A DNA stretch of 64,000 nt from Desertimonas sp963786985 (GCA_963786985.1 CAWBBL010000016.1:310001-374000); one strand, 5' to 3'; shown: positions 1-8,921, numbered from the stretch's first letter. Notes: generated by a model from the sequence alone, not told the origin. Program-made: numbers and translations.

Positions 1-100
1 CCACGGCTTGGCCGTACTCGTCGACGTCGAACAACTCGGGAGCAATGGCGTAGCACCGGTTGTGCCCCTGGCACTTGTCGGCGTCGACTGCCACCCGCAT
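1..100 (-). CDS. 3Fe-4S type ferredoxin, N-terminal part (runs off the left edge)
   Basis: The first 33 codons of a minus-strand gene begin at an ATG at 98-100 and continue past base 1. The peptide starts MRVAVDADKCQGHNRCYAIA and goes on through PELFDVDEYGQAV. The C-x5-C spacing (KCQGHNRC) followed by a PELF-D-DE-G stretch is typical of small acidic ferredoxins of the single 3Fe-4S/4Fe-4S type that feed electrons to cytochromes P450 in actinobacteria. The third cluster cysteine would lie outside the window. The usual redox partner, a P450, would probably also be to the left. It is divergent from arfB, with about 63 bp between the start codons. The family match is clear; the exact cluster type is inferred. 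Confidence 0.8.
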   Translation of the reverse strand, partial: MRVAVDADKCQGHNRCYAIAPELFDVDEYGQAV

Positions 101-163
101 CGCACCGACTGTACGAACTCTGTCGACGACAGCGCATCGAGTTTCGCGGGACACACTGGGGTC

Positions 164-580
164 GTGAGCGGTCGATCGATCCGCGTGACCCGTTCCATCG
201 AGGTCCCGACGGCCGAGATCGAACTGCGCTTCTCGCGGTCGAGCGGGCCCGGTGGACAGCACGCCCAGAAAGCGTCGACGAGGGTCGAGGCGACTTTCGA
301 CGTCGACGCCTCGACCGCCCTCAGCGAGGGCCAGAAAGCGCGGGTGACCGCCCGTCTCGGCCCCGTTGTCCGTGCTGTCGCCCAAGACGAGCGCAGCCAG
401 TTGCGCAACCGGCAGCTCGCTGTCGAACGACTCGTCGACGAACTCCGCAAGGCGCTGCGGGTCGAAGCGCCGCGGCGGGCCACGAGGCCCACCAAGGCGT
501 CGCAACAGCGCCGCCTCGACACCAAGCGCCAGCGCACCGCGACCAAGCAGCAGCGCCGCCGACCCGATCCGGAGGCCTAA
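164..580 (+). CDS. arfB: ArfB-type peptidyl-tRNA hydrolase (stalled-ribosome rescue factor)
   Basis: A protein of 138 residues with the release-factor GGQ loop at residues 30-32 (SGPGGQHAQK) and a long, highly basic C-terminal tail (KRQRTATKQQRRR). Factors of this type enter stalled ribosomes: the basic tail threads the empty mRNA channel and GGQ hydrolyses the peptidyl-tRNA. The length and the tail match ArfB/YaeJ, not a full RF1 or RF2. I chose the GTG at 164. The open frame extends further upstream to 8, but that part is antisense to the ferredoxin and has no family similarity. The gene is followed directly by repeat R3a, then mftD. Confidence 0.85.
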   Translation: MSGRSIRVTRSIEVPTAEIELRFSRSSGPGGQHAQKASTRVEATFDVDASTALSEGQKARVTARLGPVVRAVAQDERSQLRNRQLAVERLVDELRKALRVEAPRRATRPTKASQQRRLDTKRQRTATKQQRRRPDPEA

Positions 581-657
581 CTGGGCGGCCGCAGCCCGGG
601 AATCCGGACCGCCGGCCGCCCGGAACGAGAATTGGACCGCAGGCCGCCCAGAACGAG
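581..657 (+). repeat. Dispersed repeat R3, copy a (77 bp)
   Basis: It starts one base after the arfB stop and ends shortly before the mftD promoter. It has an inverted module CTGGGCGGCC at its left end and two direct modules of the form GGCCGCCCrGAACGrG on the right, separated by AATTGGACCG. A homologous copy in opposite orientation lies at 10019-10095, also just upstream of a gene. The similarity extends past the repeat to a shared CTAGCGT box. No coding function. Confidence 0.8.
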
Positions 658-667
658 TGGGGGGCTC

Positions 668-673
668 TAGCGT
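668..673 (+). promoter_or_regulatory. -10 box TAGCGT of mftD (leaderless start)
   Basis: TAGCGT fits the actinobacterial TANNNT -10 pattern. Only 9 bases separate it from the GTG at 683 and there is no Shine-Dalgarno sequence between. A transcript starting at or near the GTG is inferred. The same hexamer stands before the genes starting at 9983 (minus strand) and 48550. Confidence 0.5.
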
Positions 674-682
674 CCACCGTGC

Positions 683-1845
683 GTGAACAAGTGGTTCGAG
701 TCGGTCGCCGTCGCCCAGCGACGGGCCCAACGGGTGCTGCCGAAGTCGGTCTACGACGCCCTCGTCGCCGGCTCCGAGCGAGGGACCACGATGAGCGACA
801 ACGTCGCCGCCTTCGCCGAGCTGGGCTTCCTGCCCGTCGTCGCCGACCAGCCCGCCACGCGCGAGATGGCCACCACCGTGATGGGCCAGCCGCTCTCGAT
901 GCCGGTGCTCATCTCGCCGACCGGCGTGCAAGCCGTGCACCCCGACGGAGAAGTCGCCGTCGCCCGCGCCGCCGCGTCCCGGGGCATCGCCATCGGGCTC
1001 AGCTCGTTCGCCAGCAAGCCGATCGAGGACGTCGTCGCGGCCAACCCGCAGACGTTGTTCCAGACCTACTGGTCGGGGGACGCGACGCGATCGTCACCCG
1101 CCTCGAGCGGGCCAGGGCGGCCGGTGCGGTCGGACTGATCCTGACGACCGACTGGTCGTTCTCGCACTCCCGGGACTGGGGCAGCCCGCTGATCCCCCAG
1201 CGCCTCGACCTGGCGACGATGATTCGCCAGCTCCCCGGGGTCAGCACCAAGCCGCGATGGCTGCTGCGCTGGGCTCGCGCCGGGTGCCGTCCGCCGAGCT
1301 TGGAGGTGCCCAATCTCGCCAACCCGGGGTCCGCCGTCCCGACGTTCTTCGGGGCCTACGGGGAGTGGATGCAGACGCCGCCGCCGACCTGGGACGACGT
1401 CGCCTGGTTGAGCGAGCAGTGGAGCGGGCCACTCATGCTCAAAGGCGTGATGCGAACCGATGACGCCAAGCGGGCCATCGACGCCGGCGTGACGGCGATC
1501 TCGGTGTCCAACCACGGCGGCAACAACCTCGACGGCTCGCCGGCACCGATCCGGGTCCTGCGGGGCATCGCCGAGGCCGTCGGCGACCAGGTCGAAGTCG
1601 TGATGGACGGCGGCGTGCGGCGGGGTAGCGACGTGGTCAAGGCCGTCGCCCTCGGTGCTCGCGCCGTGATGATCGGCCGAGCAGCCTTGTGGGGACTCGC
1701 CGTCGCTGGCCAGGCGGGCGTCGAGAACGTCCTCGACGTCCTGCACAACGGCATCGACTCGACATTGCTGGGCATGGGTAAGCCGTCGATCGTCGCCCTC
1801 TCCCCCGGCGACGTGCTGATCCCTGCCGGATTCTCACCCGGATAG
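683..1845 (+). pseudogene. mftD: Pre-mycofactocin synthase MftD, frameshifted near 1080
   Basis: An FMN-dependent alpha-hydroxy-acid-oxidase family enzyme. In mycofactocin maturation MftD oxidatively deaminates the Val-Tyr-derived intermediate to give the redox-active pre-mycofactocin. The first part (MNKWFESVAVAQRRAQRVLPK through LFQTYWSGD) and the second (RDAIVTRLERARAAG to the end) lie in different frames that join near 1080, where one base is missing. Together they give about 387 residues, a normal length. The second half carries the family signature SNHGGNNLDG and the FMN-site run DGGVRRGSDVVKAVALGARAV, shown here as DGGVRRG and ALGARAV. Start GTG 683. Both halves are well conserved, so a sequencing indel is at least as likely as true inactivation. 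It leads the cluster with mftE and mftF; mftA, B and C are not in the window. Confidence 0.85.
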
Positions 1846-1858
1846 CGTCAAACGCCTG

Positions 1859-2659
1859 ATGGGCTCGGTCCTGCTCGGCAACATCTTCTCCGACCTCGTC
1901 GGATGGTTCGGCGACACGATCACTGCGCTCACCGATTGGCTCGACGACATCGCCGGCGAGTGGTGGTTCCTGCTCGTGATCCTGGCCATCGCCTTCTTCG
2001 ACTCGGTGATCCCGCTGGTGCCGAGCGAGACGGCCGTGATCATCGGCGGCGTAGCCGCCGGACAGGGCGATCAGGTGCTCCCGCTGGTGATCTTGTGTGG
2101 GGCAGCCGGGGCCTTCCTGGGCGACAACTTCGCCTATCTCATCGGCCGGCGCTTCAGCCCGGCAATCAACCGCCGCGCCGAGCGACGGCCGAAGACAGCA
2201 CAGCGTCTCGAATGGGCCAGCACGCAGATCCGTGCCCGCGGTGGTCCGTTGCTGATCACGGCCCGGTTCATCCCCGGTGGGCGCACCGCCCTGACGGTGA
2301 CGTCGGGTCTCACCCGTCAGTCGCACCCGTGGTTCGCTCGATGGATCGCCCTCGCCGCGCTGATCTGGGCGACGTACGCCGCCGGGCTCGGCTACATCTT
2401 CGGCAAGCGCTTCCAGGACAACCACACGGTGGCCTTCCTGCTCGCCTTTGGCGCCGCGTTGTCGATCACCGTGATCATCGAGGTCGTCCGCCACGTCCGC
2501 ACGGGTGAGGGGACGGCGGAGGTCGCCACCGAGGAGTTCGCCCTGGAGTCCAAGGACGTGGTTGCCGAGGCAGTGGACGGAGCGCTGCAGGATGCCGGTG
2601 ACCAGCCCGCCGGCACCACGCCCGCCGACGAGCCGGCCTCCAACACGGCCGGCGAGTGA
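1859..2659 (+). CDS. DedA family membrane protein
   Basis: 266 residues, beginning 13 bp after mftD and overlapping mftE by 4 bp, so it is embedded in the mycofactocin cluster. The DedA/SNARE-associated core is visible: a hydrophobic segment with DSVIPLVPSET, then GDNFAYLIGRRF, then the motif FIPGGRT (residues about 139-145; family pattern R-F-x-P-x-x-R), followed by two membrane spans. DedA proteins are flippase-like membrane proteins for undecaprenyl phosphate or phospholipids, and many are needed for envelope and proton-motive homeostasis. The C-terminal 45 residues are acidic and Ala/Pro-rich. A role connected with mycofactocin is only suggested by its position. TAGCGT lies 10 bp before the ATG and overlaps the mftD stop. 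Confidence 0.85.
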   Translation: MGSVLLGNIFSDLVGWFGDTITALTDWLDDIAGEWWFLLVILAIAFFDSVIPLVPSETAVIIGGVAAGQGDQVLPLVILCGAAGAFLGDNFAYLIGRRFSPAINRRAERRPKTAQRLEWASTQIRARGGPLLITARFIPGGRTALTVTSGLTRQSHPWFARWIALAALIWATYAAGLGYIFGKRFQDNHTVAFLLAFGAALSITVIIEVVRHVRTGEGTAEVATEEFALESKDVVAEAVDGALQDAGDQPAGTTPADEPASNTAGE

Positions 2660-3342
2660 CGGCTGGGGCGGTGCTGGCCGATCTCCGCAGCCCCGCGCTG
2701 GCCGAACCCCGGCGCCTCGTCGCCGTCCCCCTCGGTTCCTGTGAGCAGCACGGGCCGCACCTACCACTCGGCACCGACACCGTCATCGCCACGACATTGG
2801 CGGGGCGGCTCGCCGCCCGGCGGTCCGACGTGGTCGTCGCCCCGGCACTCGGCATCTCGGCCAGCGGGGAGCACGCCGAGTTCCCCGGCACGCTGTCGAT
2901 CGGCACGGACACCACCGCCGCGGTCATCGTCGAACTCGCCAGGTCGGCGTGGTGGGCCGCCGGGATCGTCATCGTCAACGGCCATGGCGGCAACGCCGCC
3001 GCGGTGGCCCGGGCAGTCGAGACGATCCGCGCCGAGGGTCGCAACGTGTTGTCGTGGTGGCCGCGCATCCCCGACAGTGATGCTCATGCCGGACGTACCG
3101 AGACGTCGTTGCTTCTGGCCATCGACCCGGCCCTCGTCGATCTGCGGCTGGCGGCGCCAGGGGCGCTCCAACCGCTCGAAGACATCGCCCCGGAGCTGCG
3201 ACGCCAGGGTGTTCGTGCCGTCAGCCCGAGCGGTGTGCTCGGCGATCCGACGGGTGCCACACTGGGGGAAGGCCGCGACCTCCTCGACAAGCTGACCAGT
3301 GACCTCGTCGCCGCGGTCGACGACGCCCGTAACACCTGGTGA
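2656..3342 (+). CDS. mftE: Mycofactocin precursor peptide peptidase MftE (creatininase family)
   Basis: 228 residues, starting at a GTG that overlaps the DedA stop (GTGA). It carries the metal-binding signatures of the creatininase fold: LGSCEQHGPHLPLGTD near residues 26-41, ASGEHAEFPGT, and VNGHGGN near residue 112. MftE releases the C-terminal Val-Tyr-derived AHDP core from the modified MftA peptide. Its place between mftD and mftF, with overlapping ends, supports this role over a true creatinine amidohydrolase. The stop overlaps the start of mftF. Confidence 0.9.
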   Translation: MTAGAVLADLRSPALAEPRRLVAVPLGSCEQHGPHLPLGTDTVIATTLAGRLAARRSDVVVAPALGISASGEHAEFPGTLSIGTDTTAAVIVELARSAWWAAGIVIVNGHGGNAAAVARAVETIRAEGRNVLSWWPRIPDSDAHAGRTETSLLLAIDPALVDLRLAAPGALQPLEDIAPELRRQGVRAVSPSGVLGDPTGATLGEGRDLLDKLTSDLVAAVDDARNTW

Positions 3343-4802
3343 TGGAATCAACTCGCAACCCGACGCTTCTCGATGCGGTGACCGATCGCCGCGCGGCAGC
3401 CGGTCGTCGCTATCGACTCGACGCATCGACGCGAGTCGTCGGCGACGATCAGCCAGGCGACCACACGACGGTGCTCGGCGGATCTCCGTTGCGCCTGTTC
3501 CGGTTGACACCGACTGGCGGACGGCTGTTTGCGGCGATTGCCGCCGGCGATCCGGTGGTCCCGTCGCGACTCAGCGAGCAGCTGCTCGATGCCGGGGCGA
3601 TCCACCCGCAGCGAGGTGCAGGCAACGAACCATCCCGATTCACGCCGGCCGATGTCACGGTGGTCGTCCCAACACATGAGACGCCCCCGGCGCGGCTGTA
3701 CGACATCCTCAGCCACTCTGTCGAGACGGCCGCCGTCGTGTTCGTCGACGACGGCTCGGGGACGCCGCTCACCGGCGTACGCGGGGCGACGCTCGTGCGA
3801 CTGCGCCACAACTCCGGGCCGGCGGCGGCGCGTAACGCCGGGTTGCGTGCGGCCGAAACGCCGATCGTCGCGTTCGTCGACACGGACGTCGCGCTGCACG
3901 GCGAATGGCTCGACGGTCTGCTCTGGCACTTCGACGACCCACGGGTCGGATTCGTGGCCCCGCGCGTCGCCAGCGGACCCGCCGCCGACGCCGGCGACCG
4001 TCGCGTCGCCCGTTACGAGGAGCGTCACTCGCCGCTCGACCTCGGGTCGCAACCGGCCCGCATCGTCGCCGGCACGCGCGTCAGCTATGTCCCCGCCGCC
4101 GCCCTTGTCGTCCGCAAGGAGGCCCTCGACGAAGTCGGCGGTTTCGACGAGACGCTGCGCTGCGGCGAAGACGTCGACGCGGTCTGGCGTCTCGCCGCGG
4201 CGGGCTGGCGCGGACGCTACGAACCACTGGTCGTCGTGCATCATCAGCCACGCCGAACTTGGCGCCAACTGGCGGCGCAGCGGCAGGCCTACGGCGAGTC
4301 GGCGGCTGCCCTGGCGGTGCACCACGGCAACGCTGTCGCCCCGGTGCGGATGAGCCCTTGGACCCTCGCGGTGTGGGGTCTCGCCGCGACTGGGCGACCG
4401 ATGAGCGCCGCCGGTCTGGCCGGTGCCACGGCGCTGGCCCTGATCCCGAAGCTGCCGGGTGTTCCCGCCGGCGAGTCGTTGCGTCTCGCCGGCACCGGGC
4501 ATTTGGCTGCGGCGGGAGCGTTGGCGACGGCAGTGCGGAGGGTCTGGCTGCCGCTCGTCGGTGTCGGTGCCGTCTGGTCGCGGCATGCCCGCTGGGTCGC
4601 CGCCGCCTCGATTGCCCCAGCGATCCTCCGCGGCGGGCCGGCCCGCCTTCTCGACGACGTCGCCTATGGGGTCGGTGTGTGGAAGGGCGTGCTCGGCCGT
4701 CGGCGTTTGGCGCCGCTACTCCCCGCGGTCACCTCGTGGCCGCGTCGCGAGGACGTCGCCGCGCTGTTCGGATCCGGCCGGCGGCGCAGGGCGGCGACTT
4801 GA
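3342..4802 (+). CDS. mftF: Mycofactocin glycosyltransferase MftF
   Basis: 486 residues. An N-terminal segment with the family-specific stretch LGGSPLRLFRLTPTGGRL precedes a GT-A family 2 domain: TVVVPTH, VDDGSG, NSGPAAARNAGL, and the nucleotide-sugar metal motif DTD in FVDTDVAL. The C-terminal half is hydrophobic and probably membrane-associated. MftF decorates mycofactocin with oligo-beta-1,4-glucose chains. The ATG at 3342 overlaps the mftE stop (TGATG); a GTG at 3339 is an alternative. The stop overlaps the TTG of the next gene by 4 bases, so translation is probably coupled along the whole cluster. Confidence 0.88.
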   Translation: MESTRNPTLLDAVTDRRAAAGRRYRLDASTRVVGDDQPGDHTTVLGGSPLRLFRLTPTGGRLFAAIAAGDPVVPSRLSEQLLDAGAIHPQRGAGNEPSRFTPADVTVVVPTHETPPARLYDILSHSVETAAVVFVDDGSGTPLTGVRGATLVRLRHNSGPAAARNAGLRAAETPIVAFVDTDVALHGEWLDGLLWHFDDPRVGFVAPRVASGPAADAGDRRVARYEERHSPLDLGSQPARIVAGTRVSYVPAAALVVRKEALDEVGGFDETLRCGEDVDAVWRLAAAGWRGRYEPLVVVHHQPRRTWRQLAAQRQAYGESAAALAVHHGNAVAPVRMSPWTLAVWGLAATGRPMSAAGLAGATALALIPKLPGVPAGESLRLAGTGHLAAAGALATAVRRVWLPLVGVGAVWSRHARWVAAASIAPAILRGGPARLLDDVAYGVGVWKGVLGRRRLAPLLPAVTSWPRREDVAALFGSGRRRRAAT

Positions 4803-5815
4803 CCCTACGGCTCACCGTCGATACGGCGGCTTGGCGGTCCCACATCGATCACGTGGCCACGTCCTATCGAGGCAGCCCGATCGTGCCGGTCGTCAAGGGC
4901 AACGGCTACGGCTTCGGCCGCAGCGTGCTCGGGCGCATGGCGGAGGACCTGCTCGCATCGCAGCGCCAGATCGACACGACGCCAGCGATCGCCGTCGGCA
5001 CCGTGCACGAGCTCGCCGGCTTACCGTCGCGGCTGCGCCCGGTTGTGCTCACCCCGCCCGGTGCGCCGGCCAACCACCGATGGCAGGCGTCCCCGAACCG
5101 GCCAATCGTGACGATCGGCGACCCGGCCCATATCTCGGCCCTCGACGGCTGGCGCGGCGACGTTCTCGTCAAGCTCGCCTCGTCGATGCGCAGGTTCGGC
5201 GTGGCGCCCCGCGAGCTCGATGACTTCGAACGCACGGCGCGCGTTGCCGGTCTCAAGGTTGTTGGCTACAGCATCCATCTACCACTGGCCGGTGAGGACC
5301 TCGAGAGGGTGGCCGAGGTCGAGCGCTGGGTCACCGCGCTCGACAATCGGCGAACGACGATCGACCGCCCGAGCGACGTGTGGGTGAGCCACCTCGGCCC
5401 CGAGGCCCACGCCGGACTCTGCGCGCGATTCCCCGACAGACGGTTCCCGATCCGGCTCGGTACGGCCCTGTGGCACGGCGACAAATCGATGCTCCACCTC
5501 ACCGCCGATGTCCTCGACATCCACGCCGTGTCCGCCGGGACAGTTGCCGGCTACAACAGCACGAGGGTCATCGCCGACGGCACCCTCGTGATCATCGGCG
5601 CCGGGTCGGCACATGGTGTGACCGTGCTCGACGACGGTCGCAGCCCGTTTCACTTCCAACACCGCCGCCTGGCCCTTCTGGAGCGGCCGCACATGCACAG
5701 CTCGATGGTCTTCGTTCCGACCGGCGCGTCGTGTCCGGCAGTCGGCGACGCGGTCGACGTCCAGCGGCCGCTGACGATGGTGGCGGTCGACGAGCTGAGC
5801 TGGCGGGAGACGTGA
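4799..5815 (+). CDS. Alanine racemase-like PLP enzyme coupled to mftF
   Basis: 338 residues from a TTG whose last bases overlap the mftF stop (TTGA). It has the fold-type III plan: an N-terminal barrel with the PLP lysine Lys33 (VVKGNGYGFG), then a C-terminal beta domain. Arg219 (IRLGTALWHG) and Tyr252 (VAGYN) sit where the bacterial enzymes have the pyridine-contacting arginine and the catalytic tyrosine. The usual M-D pair of the second-subunit loop reads M-H-S here (HMHSSMVFV), so the aspartate is not conserved. Its substrate is therefore open: it could be a true racemase or a divergent PLP enzyme acting near mycofactocin. Classification is sure, the role in the cluster is inference. Confidence 0.8.
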   Translation: MTLRLTVDTAAWRSHIDHVATSYRGSPIVPVVKGNGYGFGRSVLGRMAEDLLASQRQIDTTPAIAVGTVHELAGLPSRLRPVVLTPPGAPANHRWQASPNRPIVTIGDPAHISALDGWRGDVLVKLASSMRRFGVAPRELDDFERTARVAGLKVVGYSIHLPLAGEDLERVAEVERWVTALDNRRTTIDRPSDVWVSHLGPEAHAGLCARFPDRRFPIRLGTALWHGDKSMLHLTADVLDIHAVSAGTVAGYNSTRVIADGTLVIIGAGSAHGVTVLDDGRSPFHFQHRRLALLERPHMHSSMVFVPTGASCPAVGDAVDVQRPLTMVAVDELSWRET

Positions 5816-5864
5816 CCGGCGCGATGGTCGTGGCGGTCGGCCGCGTGCAAACCTATGGGCGGCC

Positions 5865-7049
5865 ATGACTGCCCACGCCCCGACGTCACCCTTCCTCGCG
5901 CCCCCGGCGCCGATGACGGCCGTCCCGACGACCGCGCGGGTCCGCCTCGTCGGCCCTGACGTGGTGCGGGCCGTGGCGCTCATCGGCGTCTGTGTGATGA
6001 ACTATCACGGCTACCTGATCAACCGGGGCGGCGAACTGTCGAGCAACTTCTGGGGGCGGTTCTTCCATCCGTGGGAAGGTCCGCTGTCGACCCGCTTCGC
6101 CGCCACCTTCGTGCTCACAGCCGGGGTTGGCGTGACGTTGCTCACCCGACGGGCGGTGGCCGACCGGCACAGCAACCCGGGGGCGATCACCGCCAAGCGA
6201 TGGACGCTGGTGCGCCGCGGCCTCGTGCTCTACGGCTTCGGGTTGATCTTCTACGAGATCTGGTCGGGATCGATCCTGCCGTACTACGGCGCGATGTTCG
6301 TCGTTGCGGCATTCCTGTTCACCCTGGCCACGCCCTGGCTCGCCGGAATCGGGGTGGCGGCGGCGCTCGCCGGCGCCGGGATCCATTGGTGGGTCTGGGA
6401 GCGCGCCGCCGACGGACGATCCACGACGTGGCTCACCAACCCGCCGACCAGCTCGCCGCGCGGGCTGCTGTTCGACATGTTCATCAACGGTACGCACCCG
6501 TTGTTCCCGTGGCTCGCCTTCTTGTGCGCCGGGATGATCCTCGGTCGGATGTTGCGGAGCGACTCGTCGACGGCCGACCCGGCCAGGCCGGAATGGTGGG
6601 CACCGGCGGCGCTCGGCATCGGGCTGACCCTCTTCGGTCTGGCGACGCTGCTGTCGGACGGGCTCGGTGGCGCCGATGCCACTGACTTGGCGGCCGAGTT
6701 GGCCAGCCGGCATCCGTTTGATCGCGGGTTGCTGTACACCGTCAGCGCGCTCGGCACGGCGCTCACCGCCTTCACGTTGATCTACACGATCGCCAACCGG
6801 TTCGCCCGTTCGGCGATCGTCCAGCTCCTCGCCCACGCCGGGCAAATGAGTCTCACGCTGTACGTGCTGCACGCCGTCGTGTTCAACTTCATCGTCAACT
6901 GGCAGGGCTGGATCGAGCCTGCCGGGCTCGATCTCGCTCTCACGTTTGCCGCCGGGTTCTGGATCGTGGCGATCTTCGCCGGGTCACTGTGGCACCGACA
7001 GTTCGGCACCGGCCCGGTCGAGTGGCTGTACCGCAAACTGGGGGCGTAG
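5865..7049 (+). CDS. Multi-pass membrane acyltransferase-like protein (DUF418/DUF1624 type)
   Basis: 394 residues with about ten hydrophobic segments. The N-terminal portion, DVVRAVALIGVCVMNYHGYL, resembles the first helix of the heparan-alpha-glucosaminide N-acetyltransferase/YeiB group, where a conserved D-x-x-R-x-x-A-x-x-G-x-x-x-M-N begins the domain. The protein also has the HPLFPWLAF segment typical of these families. They are thought to move acyl groups across or at the membrane; substrates are mostly unknown. Start ATG 5865, 49 bp after the racemase-like gene in the same direction; it may belong to the same transcript. No cytoplasmic catalytic domain is visible. Confidence 0.7.
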   Translation: MTAHAPTSPFLAPPAPMTAVPTTARVRLVGPDVVRAVALIGVCVMNYHGYLINRGGELSSNFWGRFFHPWEGPLSTRFAATFVLTAGVGVTLLTRRAVADRHSNPGAITAKRWTLVRRGLVLYGFGLIFYEIWSGSILPYYGAMFVVAAFLFTLATPWLAGIGVAAALAGAGIHWWVWERAADGRSTTWLTNPPTSSPRGLLFDMFINGTHPLFPWLAFLCAGMILGRMLRSDSSTADPARPEWWAPAALGIGLTLFGLATLLSDGLGGADATDLAAELASRHPFDRGLLYTVSALGTALTAFTLIYTIANRFARSAIVQLLAHAGQMSLTLYVLHAVVFNFIVNWQGWIEPAGLDLALTFAAGFWIVAIFAGSLWHRQFGTGPVEWLYRKLGA

Positions 7050-7050
7050 G

Positions 7051-7959
7051 TCAGAGCTCGTCGAACGTGTTGCACTGGTTGGGGTCGCCGGTCTCGTAGC
7101 CGCGGCGGAACCAGCTCTCGCGTTGCTCGGACGTGCCGTGGGTGAACGTGTCGGAGTCGACTCGGCCCTGGGTCTGTATGCTGGATGCGGTCGTCACCGA
7201 CCGCCGCCGCGGCGTCGAGCGCCTCGGAGATCTCCCCGTCGTCGATCAGCGCCTCGCCGGCGGCGGTTCGGCGCTGCATCGCATCGTGAACCCACGTCCC
7301 GGCGTAGCAGTCGGCTTGCAACTCGAGGGCGATACCCATCAGCCGCTGGGTCTCTCCACTGGCCTGCTGGACGGCGGCGTTCTGGCCCGTGAGGTTCTGT
7401 ACGTGGTGGCCGAACTCGTGGGCGACGATGTAGGCGGTGGCCAGATCCCCAGGCGCTCCGAAGTCGGACTGCAGCTGATCCATGAAGTCGAGGTCGATGT
7501 ACACGAGGGCGTCGACCGGGCAGTAGAACGGCCCGGTCGCCGACGACGCCGCGCCGCATTCGGTGTTCGTGCCGCCGGAGAACAGCACCAGGTCGGTGTC
7601 CGTGTAGGGCTGGCCGAACGCCTCGGGGTACTCCCGTTGCCAGTAGTCCTGAACGTCCTCGTTGGCTCCACACACGATCTGTTCGGCCTCGCTCTGGCAC
7701 GCTTCGTCGCCGGCGCCCTCCTCGGCCTGTTCTTGGGCCTGTTCGGGGACGAGAAAGTCGGTGCCGTCCCCGCCGCCCAGCAGCCGCGGCAGCAAGGATG
7801 ATCGCGGCGATGACGATCAGCCCGATGAGACCCGCCACCGCCGGCCTTGCCACCGGGCATCGGAATGCTCCCACCGAGCCCGGGGAACGACGTGCGTCCA
7901 CCTCCCTGTCCGCGGCGGTCCTGGATGCGACTGTCGTCGGTGCTGCGGATCCTCGTCAT
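7051..7959 (-). pseudogene. YpfJ-family neutral zinc metallopeptidase, three frameshifts
   Basis: Reconstructed length about 301 residues. The N-terminus (MTRIRSTDDSRIQDRRG, then a Gly/Pro-rich stretch) leads into one membrane helix (LIGLIVIAAIIL) and an extracytoplasmic metallopeptidase domain with HEFGHH, the family HExxH zinc motif, followed by LELQADCYAG, which holds the third ligand region. The C-terminus should read DDRIQ, TQGRV, FTHGTSEQRESWF. Three single extra bases interrupt the reading: near 7830, near 7793 and near 7180. Repairing each restores family-like sequence, so indel errors are likely. The ATG at 7959 overlaps the ROK stop (ATGA), so the two form an operon. Function in the family is poorly known. 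Confidence 0.75.
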
Positions 7960-8921
7960 GACACCGCCACTCCTTTGCGCGCCGTGCGGCTGCGGTCCCG
8001 TGACCAGCCCCGGATGCCCACCGCCCCGGCTCCGATCAACGGCGCTCGATCGCCGAGCCGGGTGGGGGTGATCCTCGCCTGCCGGCTGTATGGCAGCCGG
8101 GCGCACGTGCTGAGCTCCTCTTGGGCCGCGTTGAAGAAGGTCGCGGCGAACCCGAGGGCCACGCCACCTCCGACGACGACCAGGTCGAGGTCGAGAAGGT
8201 TGCAGAGCGACGCGGCCGCCCGGCCGACGAGACGACCCGTGCGCTGCATGATCTCGTACGTCGGCTCCGTCGGCGACCGCCCCGTGATCGCTTCGATCGC
8301 CAACCCGGAAGCCTCCGCCTCGAGGCAGCCGCGAGCACCGCACGTGCACCGTCGACCGTTGGGGTCGACGATCACGTGGCCGATGTGTCCGGCATTGGTC
8401 GACGCCCCGTCGAGCAACTCCCCATCGAGGACGATGCCTCCGCCGATACTCGTCGAGACGGTGATCACGCAGTAGTTGTCGTACCCCTTGGCGGCACCCA
8501 TCCAACCCTCGGCGAGCGCCAGGGCTTTGCCGTCGAGGTCGCCGTAGACGCGCTTGGCGGTCAGCTCACGCAACCGTTCACGGAGCGGGAACTCGCGCCA
8601 CGCCGAGAGGGTGACCGGTGACACCGTTTCGCAGTTGGCCGTGATCGGACCGGCGCACCCGACGCCGACCGACGCAACGCGCAGGTCATGGCGATCGGCG
8701 AGCTCCATCTGTTGCTCGACGATGGCGGCCAGGTTGTCGAAGTGCGCATCCGGGCGGACGTCCTGTTCGACGGCCGTCCTCGCCCGGTCGACGAGCTCAC
8801 CCTTGGCGGTCACCAGCCCAGCCTCGAATGTCGTTGCGCCGACATCGATGGCCAAGATGGCCGGGGCCAGCTGCCGCGGCGGCTCGAGCTGTTCGGTCGG
8901 CTCGTCGAGATACTCCGTCAT
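7956..8921 (-). CDS. ROK family sugar kinase (glucokinase-like)
   Basis: 321 residues. The ATPase-fold phosphate loop AIDVGATTFEAGL is near the N-terminus, followed by the sugar-site GDLDGKALA and the ROK zinc signature GHIGHVIVD ... CTCGARGCLE. A second ATP-site glycine motif VVVGGGVALG lies towards the end. Members phosphorylate glucose or other hexoses in the cytoplasm; no DNA-binding domain is present, so it is a kinase and not an NagC/XylR-type repressor. The ATG at 8921 directly abuts repeat R1a, whose reverse strand gives a GGGGAA sequence just before the start. It is followed by the YpfJ-like gene with a 4-bp overlap. Confidence 0.85.
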   Translation of the reverse strand: MTEYLDEPTEQLEPPRQLAPAILAIDVGATTFEAGLVTAKGELVDRARTAVEQDVRPDAHFDNLAAIVEQQMELADRHDLRVASVGVGCAGPITANCETVSPVTLSAWREFPLRERLRELTAKRVYGDLDGKALALAEGWMGAAKGYDNYCVITVSTSIGGGIVLDGELLDGASTNAGHIGHVIVDPNGRRCTCGARGCLEAEASGLAIEAITGRSPTEPTYEIMQRTGRLVGRAAASLCNLLDLDLVVVGGGVALGFAATFFNAAQEELSTCARLPYSRQARITPTRLGDRAPLIGAGAVGIRGWSRDRSRTARKGVAVS

